Positions 22,101 to 29,559 of a stretch of DNA of 64,000 nt are shown one piece after another. The stretch's first letter is position 1; every line of letters begins with the position of its first letter. Source of the DNA: Pirellulales bacterium (lineage in GTDB: Bacteria > Planctomycetota > Planctomycetia > Pirellulales > JAEUIK01). The notes under the pieces were generated by a model, which was given only the letters and a program-made list of their open reading frames with translations, made no database searches and was not told the DNA's origin. Both the position numbers and the translations under genes were made by a program. The stretch spans positions 39,994 to 103,993 of the forward strand of contig JAIESQ010000073.1 in assembly GCA_019745975.1 (NCBI GenBank). The letters are read 5' to 3'.

Positions 22101-22234
22101 ACGATCCCGACCAGCGGACGATCGAGCGCATCATGGAGGTGCTTACGCCCGAGCAGCGCGAAATCTGGAAGTCGATGATCGGCGAACCGCTGGACATGGG
22201 GCAATTCGGCCCACCGGATCACGGCCCCTTCTAG
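19181..22234 (+). CDS. Membrane Ser/Thr protein kinase with Asp/Gly/Pro-rich C-terminus
   Basis: A 1017-residue Hanks-type kinase. G-loop GRGGMG at 105-110, lysine K127 in VALK, HRDIKPAN at 312-319, DFG at 332-334. About 100 low-conservation residues (190-285) are inserted in the mid-lobe. One membrane helix lies near 480-500 (AVGFLLLALLGLLVSTLLIA). Outside are two LSDEQ/LTDEQ helical segments, then about 270 residues very rich in DGP, PDGP and PPDG repeats, then a last LTPEQREIWKSMIGEPLDM. The LTxEQ segments recall Spy/CpxP-like sensors. It is coupled to the sigma factor gene by a four-base overlap. Confidence 0.92.
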   Translation: MSMTRLGSSRAAVHEASTSDDPRLVRAVREYQAALEQGAPPPRDEFVARYQEIAAELAECLDALELVHVAAGGMRSQAKTVTTSPADSSEHQLPLGDFRIVRELGRGGMGVVYEAVQLSLGRRVALKVLPLAAAFDAVHLERFKNEAHAAARLHHSNIVPVHAVGSERGLHYYAMQLIDGCSLATVIEQLRMAAGKPARCEQATSVWRHRSSEATGAARDAAKRLGTDDNTLRYRPAAAGDALAASSIDGDPPLPGTPPFPAAEIDTLGMVGPTTVLSAARGDTVRYQRTVVGLIRQAALALAHAHQFGVVHRDIKPANLLLDARGNLWVTDFGLAQLQTAGQLTQTGDMLGTLRYMSPEQAAGDRVLLDHRTDIYSLGVTLYELLTLEPAFADSQRQVLLRKIIEDDPPAPRAHDAKIPRELETIVLKTIAKSPADRYATAEALADDLQRWLDDQPIVARRPTLLERAARWRRRHRGVMRAAVGFLLLALLGLLVSTLLIAREHADTKAAFDREIQQRAAAEESFRQARAAVDDFAQLGEQELANMPSMLGLRRRMLETALAYYQSFLEQREDDPTIRAELAATSTRVARMVDELALIEAFAPLMLLSEEAVQEELGLSDEQIAKIEAAFSALDSAIDEAENDLDESADTSEFSGQAQLAGARDTIVAQLEPQQKSRLDQLALQQRGPFAFRDPAVVKALQLTDEQREQIAKIIEEERPRGPGRPGHGPRRGQFDGRGGPGRPELPRANPAPDGPPGEAPGLADPAARRRRPRGAQRFDERRRGDGPRDFDGPPPPDRPDGPPHEDGSPPPDGNPRPDGPRGFDGPGPDGPPPPDGPRHPVGQRPDGPPDFDGPSPLGGPRPDGLPHPDGPPRRGGPRRPPGPPGDDSQDFDQPPPLEGPPPDWDEGFGPEPRGDGERPHRDFAPHGRRPGPPGDGPRPQRGDGQPPGEPRPDGPHGGPPHGPGERGPHGRGHDPDQRTIERIMEVLTPEQREIWKSMIGEPLDMGQFGPPDHGPF

Positions 22235-22589
22235 CAACTCGGTGCGCTGCGACGATTCCCCCATCGTCGAGCGCACTGGGGCCACGTCGGCGGGCAATCG
22301 ATGGCTGGCACGCGGCTGCGATGCGCATCGCTTGTCGGCCATCTCTACCCTGCTGGCAACCGAGCGGAGCGTTGTTTAACATAAGCTCCGCCGTAGCGGC
22401 CGTTGGCCCACGACGGCGTCGCGATTCCGCAAGGCTTGCACGTTCCGCGCGCCCCTGCCGTGCAATCTCGCCCCCGAGTCGTTCGGCGAATTTTGGCCCA
22501 GCCTCCTTTGCCGCCAGATGCCCCAGTGCTGGCCGTCTGGATGCGACAGTGGCCACCCTTGGGCGCTTCAACTTAGCTGAGGTTTTTGC
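22235..22589. other. 355-base stretch without a supported gene
   Basis: Frames on both strands here are extensions of neighbouring-gene shadows with no recognisable product. I see no T-tract terminator after the kinase gene and no repeat. The promoter of the pfaD-like gene should lie in the right half. Confidence 0.5.
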
Positions 22590-24209
22590 ATGCAAGGTTG
22601 GTGGATCGCCGACAGTGAGGCGCCCAGCGTCGATCCGGGCGAGATTGCCCGCGCGATTGGTAGCGTCAACGAATCGCTGGTGCTGGTCGACGCGGGCGGG
22701 TACCTCGGTGTGGCGCGTGGCGGGACAAGTCTGTTTCGCGCCGCGCCCCCCGACGTGCCGGCCTATCGCATCGTGGCCTTCCTGCCGGAGACGCGCCTGG
22801 AGAGCCTCGGCGATCCGACCTTCTGCGCCGACCATGGCTTGCGCTATCCCTATGTCACGGGTGCCATGGCTAACGGCATCGGTTCGGCCGCCATCGTCGA
22901 GGCGATGGGGCAGGTCGGCATGCTGGGCTTCTTCGGCTCGGCGGGCTTGCCGGTCGACCGCGTCGAGCGCGAGATCGATCACATCCAGGCCACGCTCGGC
23001 GCGCGACCCTACGGCATTAACCTGATTAACAACCCCGGCGAGCCGGACCTCGAGAACGCGATCGTCGATCTCTACCTGCGCAAAGGCGTGCGGTTGATCG
23101 AAGCTTCGGCGTTCCTGGCGCTCAGCTTGCCGCTGGTACGCTATCGCACGCATGGCATTCACCGCGACGCCAACGGGCGGATCGTTACGCCCAACCAGGT
23201 GATCGCCAAGGTATCGCGCGTCGAAGTGGCGACGAAGTTCTTTTCGCCTCCTCCCGACGATTTCCTGCAGAAGCTGCTGCAAGCGCGCGAGCTCACGCCG
23301 GAGCAGGTCGACCTGGCCCGGCACATCCCGGTGGCGCAGGATCTCACTGCCGAGGCCGACTCGGGGGGACACACCGACAACCGCCCTGCCATCACGATGA
23401 TCCCCACGCTGTTGGCGCTACGCGACCGGCTGCAGCAGCAGTTCGGCTATCAGCAGCGGCTGCGCGTCGGCGCCGGCGGCGGCGTCGGTTCGCCGGCCGC
23501 GGTATCGGCGGCATTGGCGATGGGAGCCGCTTACGTGCTGACCGGCACGATCAACCAAGCATGCGTCGAGTCGGGCACGTCGGACGCCGTGCGGGCGATG
23601 CTCGCCCAGGCCGAGCAGGCGGACGTGGCGATGGGCCCGGCGGGCGACATGTTCGAGATGGGCGTGAAGGTGCAAGTGCTCAAGCGTGGCACGCTGTTCG
23701 CCATGCGCGGCCAGAAACTCTACGACCTGTATCGTGAGTACAACTCCATCGAAGAGATTCCCGTTTCCGAACGGACGACGCTGGAGAAGCAAATCTTCCG
23801 CATGTCGCTCGAGGAAATATGGGGGCAAACCGCCGACTACTTCCAGCGCCGCGATCCACGGCAAGTCGAGCGCGCCAGCAAGGACCCGAAGCATAAGATG
23901 GCGCTGGTCTTTCGCTGGTACCTGGGGCAATCGTCGCGTTGGGCGATCACCGGAGAGCCGACGCGCCAAGCCGACTACCAAATTTGGTGCGGGCCGGCGA
24001 TCGGCTCGTTCAACGAATGGGTGAAAGAATCCTGCCTGGAGCCGGTGGCCAATCGACATGTTGTGTCCGTGGCATTTAACCTCCTGTACGGCGCGGCGGT
24101 TCTCAATCGGACGACAGCACTGCGGGCCTTTGGCGTGGCACTCCCCGAGGGATCGATCCCCACCAAGCCGCTGCCAGTGGAAGAGATCTGGCGGCGCATC
24201 GGGTACTAG
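22590..24209 (+). CDS. pfaD: PfaD-family FMN enoyl reductase (PUFA/polyketide type)
   Basis: A 539-residue protein of the PfaD family, the stand-alone FMN-dependent trans enoyl reductase of polyunsaturated-fatty-acid and some polyketide synthases. Seen: YPYVTGAMANGIGSAAIVEAMGQVGMLGFFGSAGL in the N-terminal barrel, PYGINLINNPGEP, the ADSGGHTDNRP motif, RVGAGGGVGSP (phosphate binding), GTINQACVESGTS, and the C-terminal SRWAITGEPTRQADYQIWCGPAIGSFN. No acyl carrier, ketosynthase or dehydratase genes (pfaA-C) are in the window, so it is an orphan here; they may be elsewhere on the chromosome. The ATG at 22590 follows a loose purine-rich stretch. Confidence 0.9.
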   Translation: MQGWWIADSEAPSVDPGEIARAIGSVNESLVLVDAGGYLGVARGGTSLFRAAPPDVPAYRIVAFLPETRLESLGDPTFCADHGLRYPYVTGAMANGIGSAAIVEAMGQVGMLGFFGSAGLPVDRVEREIDHIQATLGARPYGINLINNPGEPDLENAIVDLYLRKGVRLIEASAFLALSLPLVRYRTHGIHRDANGRIVTPNQVIAKVSRVEVATKFFSPPPDDFLQKLLQARELTPEQVDLARHIPVAQDLTAEADSGGHTDNRPAITMIPTLLALRDRLQQQFGYQQRLRVGAGGGVGSPAAVSAALAMGAAYVLTGTINQACVESGTSDAVRAMLAQAEQADVAMGPAGDMFEMGVKVQVLKRGTLFAMRGQKLYDLYREYNSIEEIPVSERTTLEKQIFRMSLEEIWGQTADYFQRRDPRQVERASKDPKHKMALVFRWYLGQSSRWAITGEPTRQADYQIWCGPAIGSFNEWVKESCLEPVANRHVVSVAFNLLYGAAVLNRTTALRAFGVALPEGSIPTKPLPVEEIWRRIGY

Positions 24210-24269
24210 GCCCCGGAGCCCGCTTGCCGGGCGCGCATTTGCAACACTGCCAGTCGTGTGAGCGCTGCC

Positions 24270-24587
24270 ATGCGGCCGATCGCCGTACAGATTCCGCACA
24301 ACCTGGGCAGAGACGAAGCCCGGCACCGGTTGCAGCACGGCTTCGCCAACATCGAGCAAACGCTGTCCGGTGGGCTGCTGGGTGCGGCGACGTTCACCAA
24401 CCACTGGGAAGGAGACCGCCTGCACTTTATCGGGCGCGGATTGGGGCAGCGGATCAGCGGCACGCTCGAAGTGCAAGACGAGTCGGTGCGACTGGAAATC
24501 GATCTGCCCCAAATGCTGGCCGCGCTCGCCGAGCGCATCAGCCGCCAGGTGCAGCAAGCAGGGCAGAAGCTGTTGGGCAACTCGTGA
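24270..24587 (+). CDS. Polyhydroxyalkanoic-acid-system family protein
   Basis: A 105-residue protein beginning MRPIAVQIPHNLGRDEARHRLQHGFANIE, with a central TNHWEGDRLHFIGRGLGQRISGTLEVQDESVRLEIDLP and a final amphipathic helix. This matches the small putative polyhydroxyalkanoate-system proteins (PHA granule region family). In that family the role is inferred from neighbourhood and unproven. A GTG 12 bases upstream (24258) is an alternative start. No PHA synthase is nearby, though a MaoC-type hydratase lies 4 kb away. Confidence 0.72.
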   Translation: MRPIAVQIPHNLGRDEARHRLQHGFANIEQTLSGGLLGAATFTNHWEGDRLHFIGRGLGQRISGTLEVQDESVRLEIDLPQMLAALAERISRQVQQAGQKLLGNS

Positions 24588-24606
24588 TGGCGCGCGGACG
24601 AATGTC

Positions 24607-26475
24607 CTACGGCGCTTGGGCCAGCGGGCTGCCGACGATCGACATCTGCCGGTCGTATTCCAAGCGCAACTGGTACTCGACCGCGAAGGCTTGTGGCCCG
24701 GCCGCCTTGGCCGGCACGCTGACATCCCAGCGCAACAGCCCCTTGCCGTGTTGCGCCTGGCGATAGCGCGGATCGTCGCTCAGCTCGCGGCCAGTTGAGA
24801 CGAGCGTCAGCTTCACTTCGCCATCCTTGGCCTTGGGGACGCGGTCGAAGACGCGAACGGCCGTGACGTCGGCGCCAAAGTTGTCGATCGAGACGCGATA
24901 GGTAAAATCGACGACGCGGTTGCCCCCTTGAATGGTCTCGTCCTGCTTGACCAGCTCGCGCGAGGCCCGCAGCGATGAGTCGATGCCGAAGCCGAGCGTG
25001 AAGGTCTCGCCGACCGCGACGGTCGGCAACTCCCCTTGGCCGACAAACTGGTCGGCCAGGTAGCTGGAAACCGGCCCTGCCAAGAGGACCGTTTCTCCCT
25101 GGTTGGTGACGAGCGCTTCGTTGTAAACGTGCGCGGTTAGGATCGGCGAGGCGAGCTTATAGAATTCCCCTTCGAGCGGGAGCAGGGCGATCTGCACGAG
25201 CTGCTGATCGGCGCGGCTGGGGAGCGAGGTGCGCATCGGCAGGCGGTAGGTGACGCTGATGTCGGCCGAACGCGGGACCCGCGTCGAGGAGGCCACGGGC
25301 CCGTCATCGCGGCGGTTCAAGAGATCGAGCACTTGATCCTCCGCGGCGACGGTGTTGAGCTCAACGTCGAACGGGTTCACGCGCCCCCCGCCGGAGAACA
25401 AATCGACTCCTGCTTCACCAGCGTGTACGCCGGCGGCCTGACCGGGCGCCGCCGGTTCTTGAGGGGGCATGTTGGCACTCTGGGCCCGCGAGTATTCCAA
25501 CTGCCGGCGTCGCTCGGAGAGCTCGCTCTTGGCGGCAGCATAATCCTGCGCCGGCGCCGGCGCGGCGGCCTGTTGCACCGGCGCATTGTGCACCAGCGAA
25601 ATCGTCAGCGGCTCGAGCTCGGGCGCGCGGGCCACGAGCGAGGGGGTCGCGGTCGACAGGATCATTTCAACGTCGGTCCAATCCTCGCCGCTCATCTGCT
25701 GGATTTGCGCGTTGTATTCCAGCGTCACCCGCTTTTGGTCGGCGGCGGCGCGGGCGGCGTAGTTGGGAGACCACGTCGCTTGTTGTACGAGATACTTCAA
25801 GCGTAGCTTGCCGGCGTCGGCCGTCAGGTTAGCCAACACCACGGCCTCGCGCGCGGTGCGAGCCGAACTGCCGGTGACCACGGCGCGCTGGCGGTTCAAG
25901 AGTTCGAGCTCTTGCGAAAGCTGCCGGCGCTCTTTGCCCAACTGCAGTTCCTGCTCGGCCAACTCGCGGCGTTGCGTGAGCAGGTATTCGCTCAGCGCGC
26001 GGAGCGTGTCGGCGTTGAGCACCCCTTGTGTCAGTTCGACCGTGGCGGTGGGCGCGACGAATCCTTCGAGCTTGGCGAGGTACGTCTTCTGATCGTTGAG
26101 CACGTTTTGATGTTGTTGGTTGGCGGTCAGTTGATCTTCGATTGCCCGCTGTTGTTCGTCGAGCTTGCGGACCTCTTCGCGAACGTCGGCCGACATCGGG
26201 CGCTGCCGATAGCGGACGCTGCGGATCTCGATGCCAGCGGCGCCTTCGGCGAAGATGCTGCCAGCCACGACCTGCTCCGGCAGGTCGGTTACAACCACTT
26301 CGCGCAGGCCGGTCGGGCCGGGAACGTCGACCAGCCGAGTAACCAGGGCCTGGCCACGGTAGACCGTGACCGTGTCGAGAATGCCGCGGGCTTCGAGGGC
26401 TTCGACACTCCTGGCGGTCGAGGCGACAACGAGCGAGAACAGTGCCAGCGAACCTAGGATGATCGTGCTGCGCAT
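24607..26475 (-). CDS. MuiA-like secreted protein (DUF4139/DUF4140)
   Basis: A 622-residue exported protein with an N-terminal signal (MRSTIILGSLALFSLVVASTARS). The N-terminal region has DTVTVYRGQALVTRLVDVPGPTGLREVVVTDLP, typical of the mucoidy-inhibitor MuiA family, then a long coiled coil (about 95-210) and the C-terminal domain with TWSPNYAARA, DVEMILSTATPS, TRVPRSADISVTYRLPMRTSLPSRADQQLVQI and FGADVTAVRVFDRVPKAKDGEVKLTL. The biochemical function of the family is unknown. The gene is alone, convergent with the preceding PHA-like gene 19 bases away. Confidence 0.88.
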   Translation of the reverse strand: MRSTIILGSLALFSLVVASTARSVEALEARGILDTVTVYRGQALVTRLVDVPGPTGLREVVVTDLPEQVVAGSIFAEGAAGIEIRSVRYRQRPMSADVREEVRKLDEQQRAIEDQLTANQQHQNVLNDQKTYLAKLEGFVAPTATVELTQGVLNADTLRALSEYLLTQRRELAEQELQLGKERRQLSQELELLNRQRAVVTGSSARTAREAVVLANLTADAGKLRLKYLVQQATWSPNYAARAAADQKRVTLEYNAQIQQMSGEDWTDVEMILSTATPSLVARAPELEPLTISLVHNAPVQQAAAPAPAQDYAAAKSELSERRRQLEYSRAQSANMPPQEPAAPGQAAGVHAGEAGVDLFSGGGRVNPFDVELNTVAAEDQVLDLLNRRDDGPVASSTRVPRSADISVTYRLPMRTSLPSRADQQLVQIALLPLEGEFYKLASPILTAHVYNEALVTNQGETVLLAGPVSSYLADQFVGQGELPTVAVGETFTLGFGIDSSLRASRELVKQDETIQGGNRVVDFTYRVSIDNFGADVTAVRVFDRVPKAKDGEVKLTLVSTGRELSDDPRYRQAQHGKGLLRWDVSVPAKAAGPQAFAVEYQLRLEYDRQMSIVGSPLAQAP

Positions 26476-26765
26476 GGTTAGAACTCCGGTTGGAAGCTAG
26501 TGGCCAGTGGCTAGTGATTGGAGGACATCGACCGAGATCGAGCGACATCTTCGGCAAGTCGAAACCCCGGGCCAAGTACGACTGGCCTACAGTCACCACG
26601 GTCTGGCCCCGGATCGTTTGACGCCCCGACATCGGCGGAAGTTCCGTCGACGGCGCCTGGGGTACAAAAGAACTCGGATTGGCCCCCCGCCTCGGTCCGT
26701 CTACCATTGGGACGAGCGGCGACTCGCCTGGATTGGCGGGGCTCAACAAATTCGGAAGGTACGGC

Positions 26766-27833
26766 GTGAACGGTGTTTCCGCACGTCGCGTGGCTGCCGA
26801 CTACGCCGCGCGAACCGACAAACTCGCTCAACCAGTTCGTAAGCCTCGCACGGCAACGCTGGCGCTGGTGGCGTTGGCAGCGCTTGCGGCCGCGCTGACC
26901 GCCGCCTGGTGGCCCTGGAGAGAGCGACAACTGCCGACCGCTCCCGAGAGCGAAGCGGCGGCCGTTCCCGCCGTCAAGCGCTTGACCGAGATCCCGTTCG
27001 ACGGCGCGCAGGCATACGAATACCTCAAGCAGATATGCGACATCGGGCCACGCCAAAGCGGTTCGGCCGGGATGGCGGCGCAGCAGAAGCTTTTGATCGA
27101 GTACTTTACCAAGCTCGGAGCGCCGCCAACGCTGCAGCGATTTCGCTATCGACACCCGCTGACTGGCCAGCCAGTCGAAATGGCGAACATGATCGTCTCC
27201 TGGCACCCCGATCGCCCGGAGCGAATTCTACTTTGTGGGCACTACGACACGCGGCCCTATCCCGATCAGGACCAACGGAATCCGATGGGGGTGTTTGTCG
27301 GCGCCAACGACGGCGCCAGCGGCGTGGCGCTATTGATGGAACTAGGGCGGCACATGCCGGCGCTGGGGGGCAAGTACGGTGTCGACTTCGTGTTGTTTGA
27401 CGGCGAAGAGTTCGTCTTTAGCGATACCGATCCGTACTTTTTGGGGAGCGAGTGGTTTGCGCGGCAATACGTGGCCGAACCACCGGCGCATCGCTATCGC
27501 TGGGGCGTGCTCCTGGATATGGTGGCCGACGCGCAATTGCAGGTGTTTCAGGAGCGCAATAGCGTGCTGTGGCCCGACACTCGGCCGCTGGTCGATTCGA
27601 TCTGGAGCACCGCGCGGCGACTGGGAGTTCGGGAGTTCATCGCGCGCCCCAAGCATGAGGTGCGCGACGATCACCTGAAGTTGCACAACATCGCCAAGAT
27701 TCCGACGTGCGATATCATCGACTTCGACTATCCCTACTGGCATACCGAGGCCGACACGCCAGAGCGCTGCTCAGCATTAAGCCTAGCGAAAGTTGGTTGG
27801 GTGGTGCTGGAGTGGCTCGGCGAGCCGCGTTAG
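26766..27833 (+). CDS. M28-family zinc peptidase / glutaminyl cyclase-like, membrane-anchored
   Basis: A 355-residue protein with one N-terminal membrane helix (TLALVALAALAAALTAAWW) and a periplasmic M28 domain. Expected metal ligands and catalytic residues are visible: HYDTR, GANDGASGVA, FDGEEF and the late YWHTEADT. The arrangement fits aminopeptidases of M28 and the related glutaminyl-peptide cyclotransferases; which reaction it runs is not clear. GTG at 26766 with GGAAGG eight bases upstream is the chosen start; an upstream ATG frame at 26679 adds residues without signal character. Confidence 0.85.
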   Translation: MNGVSARRVAADYAARTDKLAQPVRKPRTATLALVALAALAAALTAAWWPWRERQLPTAPESEAAAVPAVKRLTEIPFDGAQAYEYLKQICDIGPRQSGSAGMAAQQKLLIEYFTKLGAPPTLQRFRYRHPLTGQPVEMANMIVSWHPDRPERILLCGHYDTRPYPDQDQRNPMGVFVGANDGASGVALLMELGRHMPALGGKYGVDFVLFDGEEFVFSDTDPYFLGSEWFARQYVAEPPAHRYRWGVLLDMVADAQLQVFQERNSVLWPDTRPLVDSIWSTARRLGVREFIARPKHEVRDDHLKLHNIAKIPTCDIIDFDYPYWHTEADTPERCSALSLAKVGWVVLEWLGEPR

Positions 27834-27899
27834 AGTTGCATACCCAACGGTCAATGTGGGCCGGCAGCCGATAGTCTGGCGGCTGCCAAACGAGTTGCA

Positions 27900-28652
27900 G
27901 TGAGCCGTGGTTTGAGCACCGCAGCCAATCAGAACGGTCGAACGATGCTCGCGGTCGCCCCCCTGGCGCTATTCGCCCTGTCGACCGCCGACCTGCCGAT
28001 CGATCCGTTGCGCTTGGCCGTGGCGTTAGGCCCCGTGGTGACGTATCTGCTGGCGATTGGTCGGCTGAATCTGGGGCGCCGGCCACAACTGGTCACCGGC
28101 GTGCGCGACACAACGGCGCTGTGCATCGCGCTGGCGGGCATGGCGATCGTGGGGCCGATCGAGCTGTTCTTTCCGATGGAGGCGGCTGCCAACTTTGGCG
28201 CGTACGTCACTTGGGCGTTGTGCATCGCGTTGTATGCGCTGCTGGCTTCGTTTCTGGTTTTCTCGGAACGACCACGGCTGGTCGTCTACAACGCGACGTT
28301 TGGGCTGGTGCGCGAAGTGCTCGAAGGGTTGACAACGAGCCTTGACGAACATGCCCAATGGGCGGGGCACACGCTGGCGCTGCCAACACTGGGAGTTGAG
28401 TTGCACTTGGGCACTTCGCCCGGCATGCGCTGCGTGACACTGACGGCCGCCAACGAACGCCAAAGCCTGGCCGGCTGGCGACGCCTGGAAGCCGCGCTTC
28501 GCGCGGCGCTGGCCGAGATCGAGGTCGACCGCAATCCGCTCGGGCTGAGCATGGCTGTGATCGGCGTGCTGGTCGGCGTGGCAGTGCTATTGATGTTGGC
28601 GGGCAATCCCGAAGCGGTCGCCCGCGCGCTGCGCGAGATGATGTTGCTGTGA
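27900..28652 (+). CDS. Membrane protein, unknown function
   Basis: A 250-residue protein with about four predicted membrane helices: LAVAPLALFALSTADLPI, LALGPVVTYLLAIG-like, TTALCIALAGMAIVGPIELFF, YVTWALCIALYALLASFLVF, and a last one near the C-terminus (SMAVIGVLVGVAVLLMLAG). A soluble domain (about 135-215) lies between. I used GTG 27900; ATG 27945 is also possible. No family recognised. Confidence 0.6.
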   Translation: MSRGLSTAANQNGRTMLAVAPLALFALSTADLPIDPLRLAVALGPVVTYLLAIGRLNLGRRPQLVTGVRDTTALCIALAGMAIVGPIELFFPMEAAANFGAYVTWALCIALYALLASFLVFSERPRLVVYNATFGLVREVLEGLTTSLDEHAQWAGHTLALPTLGVELHLGTSPGMRCVTLTAANERQSLAGWRRLEAALRAALAEIEVDRNPLGLSMAVIGVLVGVAVLLMLAGNPEAVARALREMMLL

Positions 28653-28723
28653 TTGCGAAACCAGCAGTATTGTTCCTTGGTTAGCCGCGGAGCTTGCTCC
28701 GCGCGCTAGCGGGTTCGACGCGC

Positions 28724-28800
28724 CGGGGACTGTCCCGTTTTTCGGTGTGTGATTGTGCGACAACCAACTCGCGCCGGCCGAAAACACGGGACTGTCCCCC
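28724..28800. repeat. Intergenic inverted repeat, family C
   Basis: Two arms with GGGGACTGTCCCGTTTTT on the left and AAAACACGGGACTGTCCCC on the right form imperfect inverted repeats, each arm itself containing the palindrome GGGACTGTCCC. Just upstream (28687-28702) is a short hairpin GCGGAGC-TT-GCTCCGC. Non-coding repeat; function unknown. Confidence 0.6.
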
Positions 28801-28827
28801 TCAGAAGATCGCGCGATTTGAGTCTTG

Positions 28828-28901
28828 GTAGGGTGTGCACAGCACACCAGAGCGCGAGAAACGAAATCACAGCGGCAAATGGTGCGTTTCACGCACCCTA
28901 C
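28828..28901. repeat. REP/MITE-like intergenic inverted repeat, family A, copy 2
   Basis: Starts GTAGGGTGTGC, ends CGCACCCTAC, with the same two end hairpins as copy 1 at 8467-8562 but a middle about 22 bases shorter. Its presence 20 kb away in another intergenic gap shows dispersal. It sits next to family C. Confidence 0.8.
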
Positions 28902-28928
28902 AAACTCTCGGCCGCGCAGGTTGGCAGT

Positions 28929-29390
28929 TCAGAAATACAGCCGCACCATGGTTTCGGCAACGCAGGCCGGTTTGCTCTCTCCTTCGACTTCGAAGGTTTG
29001 CTTGTAGGTGATCGTCGCCCCCTCCTGGCATTCCTTGAGCTCGGCGAGTTGCGTGGTCATGCGGACGCGGGCGCCAACGCGAACGGCATTGGGAAACCGC
29101 ACCCGATTGAGCCCGTAATTGACGCCCATTTTCACCCCGTCGACGGTGAAGCTCTGCTGGGCCAGTGTCGGGCAAAGTGAGAGCGTGAGAAAACCGTGCG
29201 CGATCGTTTGCCCGAAGGGGCTTTCGCGCTTGGCGCGCTCAGGATCGACGTGCAGCCACTGATGATCGCCAGTGGCCTCGGCGAATTGATTCACTTGCGG
29301 CTGCGTGATCTCGACCCAATCGCTAGTGGCAATGTTCTGGCCGACGAGCGTCTTGAGCTCTGCGAGACCGTGAATGACTCGTGGCGGCAT
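28929..29390 (-). CDS. MaoC-type (R)-hydratase
   Basis: A 153-residue hot-dog-fold protein. The hydratase-2 motif is present: FAEATGDHQWLHVDPERAK with the catalytic Asp and His, then SPFGQTIAHGFLTLSL. Such proteins hydrate (2E)-enoyl-CoA to (3R)-hydroxyacyl-CoA, linking fatty-acid oxidation with PHA or fatty-acid synthesis. The start at 29390 (MPPRVIHGLAELK) matches the family; the 27-residue upstream extension is serine-rich and rejected. It is flanked by repeat elements and has no operon partner. Confidence 0.88.
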   Translation of the reverse strand: MPPRVIHGLAELKTLVGQNIATSDWVEITQPQVNQFAEATGDHQWLHVDPERAKRESPFGQTIAHGFLTLSLCPTLAQQSFTVDGVKMGVNYGLNRVRFPNAVRVGARVRMTTQLAELKECQEGATITYKQTFEVEGESKPACVAETMVRLYF

Positions 29391-29484
29391 TGACCCGCTC
29401 TCAGTCGAAAGGCACGATGAACCCGATGTCGAACCGGAAGTCGATTCTAAATACTGGACCGCTCGCGCCAAGCCGGCGATAACT

Positions 29485-29548
29485 GTATCCGGCCTCTGTG
29501 AGGCCGGAGTTCGGCGGCAATTCTTCCGGGGTCACAGACCCCGGCCAC
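29485..29548. repeat. Paired-hairpin intergenic repeat, family B, copy 2 (degenerate)
   Basis: CCGGCCTC-tgt-GAGGCCGG followed by a ~15-base spacer and CCGGGGTC-aca-GACCCCGG. It has the same two hairpins in the same order as 11376-11429, but the terminal GTAGCCGG is changed to GTATCCGG and the right end to CCGGCCAC. Confidence 0.7.
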
Positions 29549-29559
29549 AGCGAGGCAGC

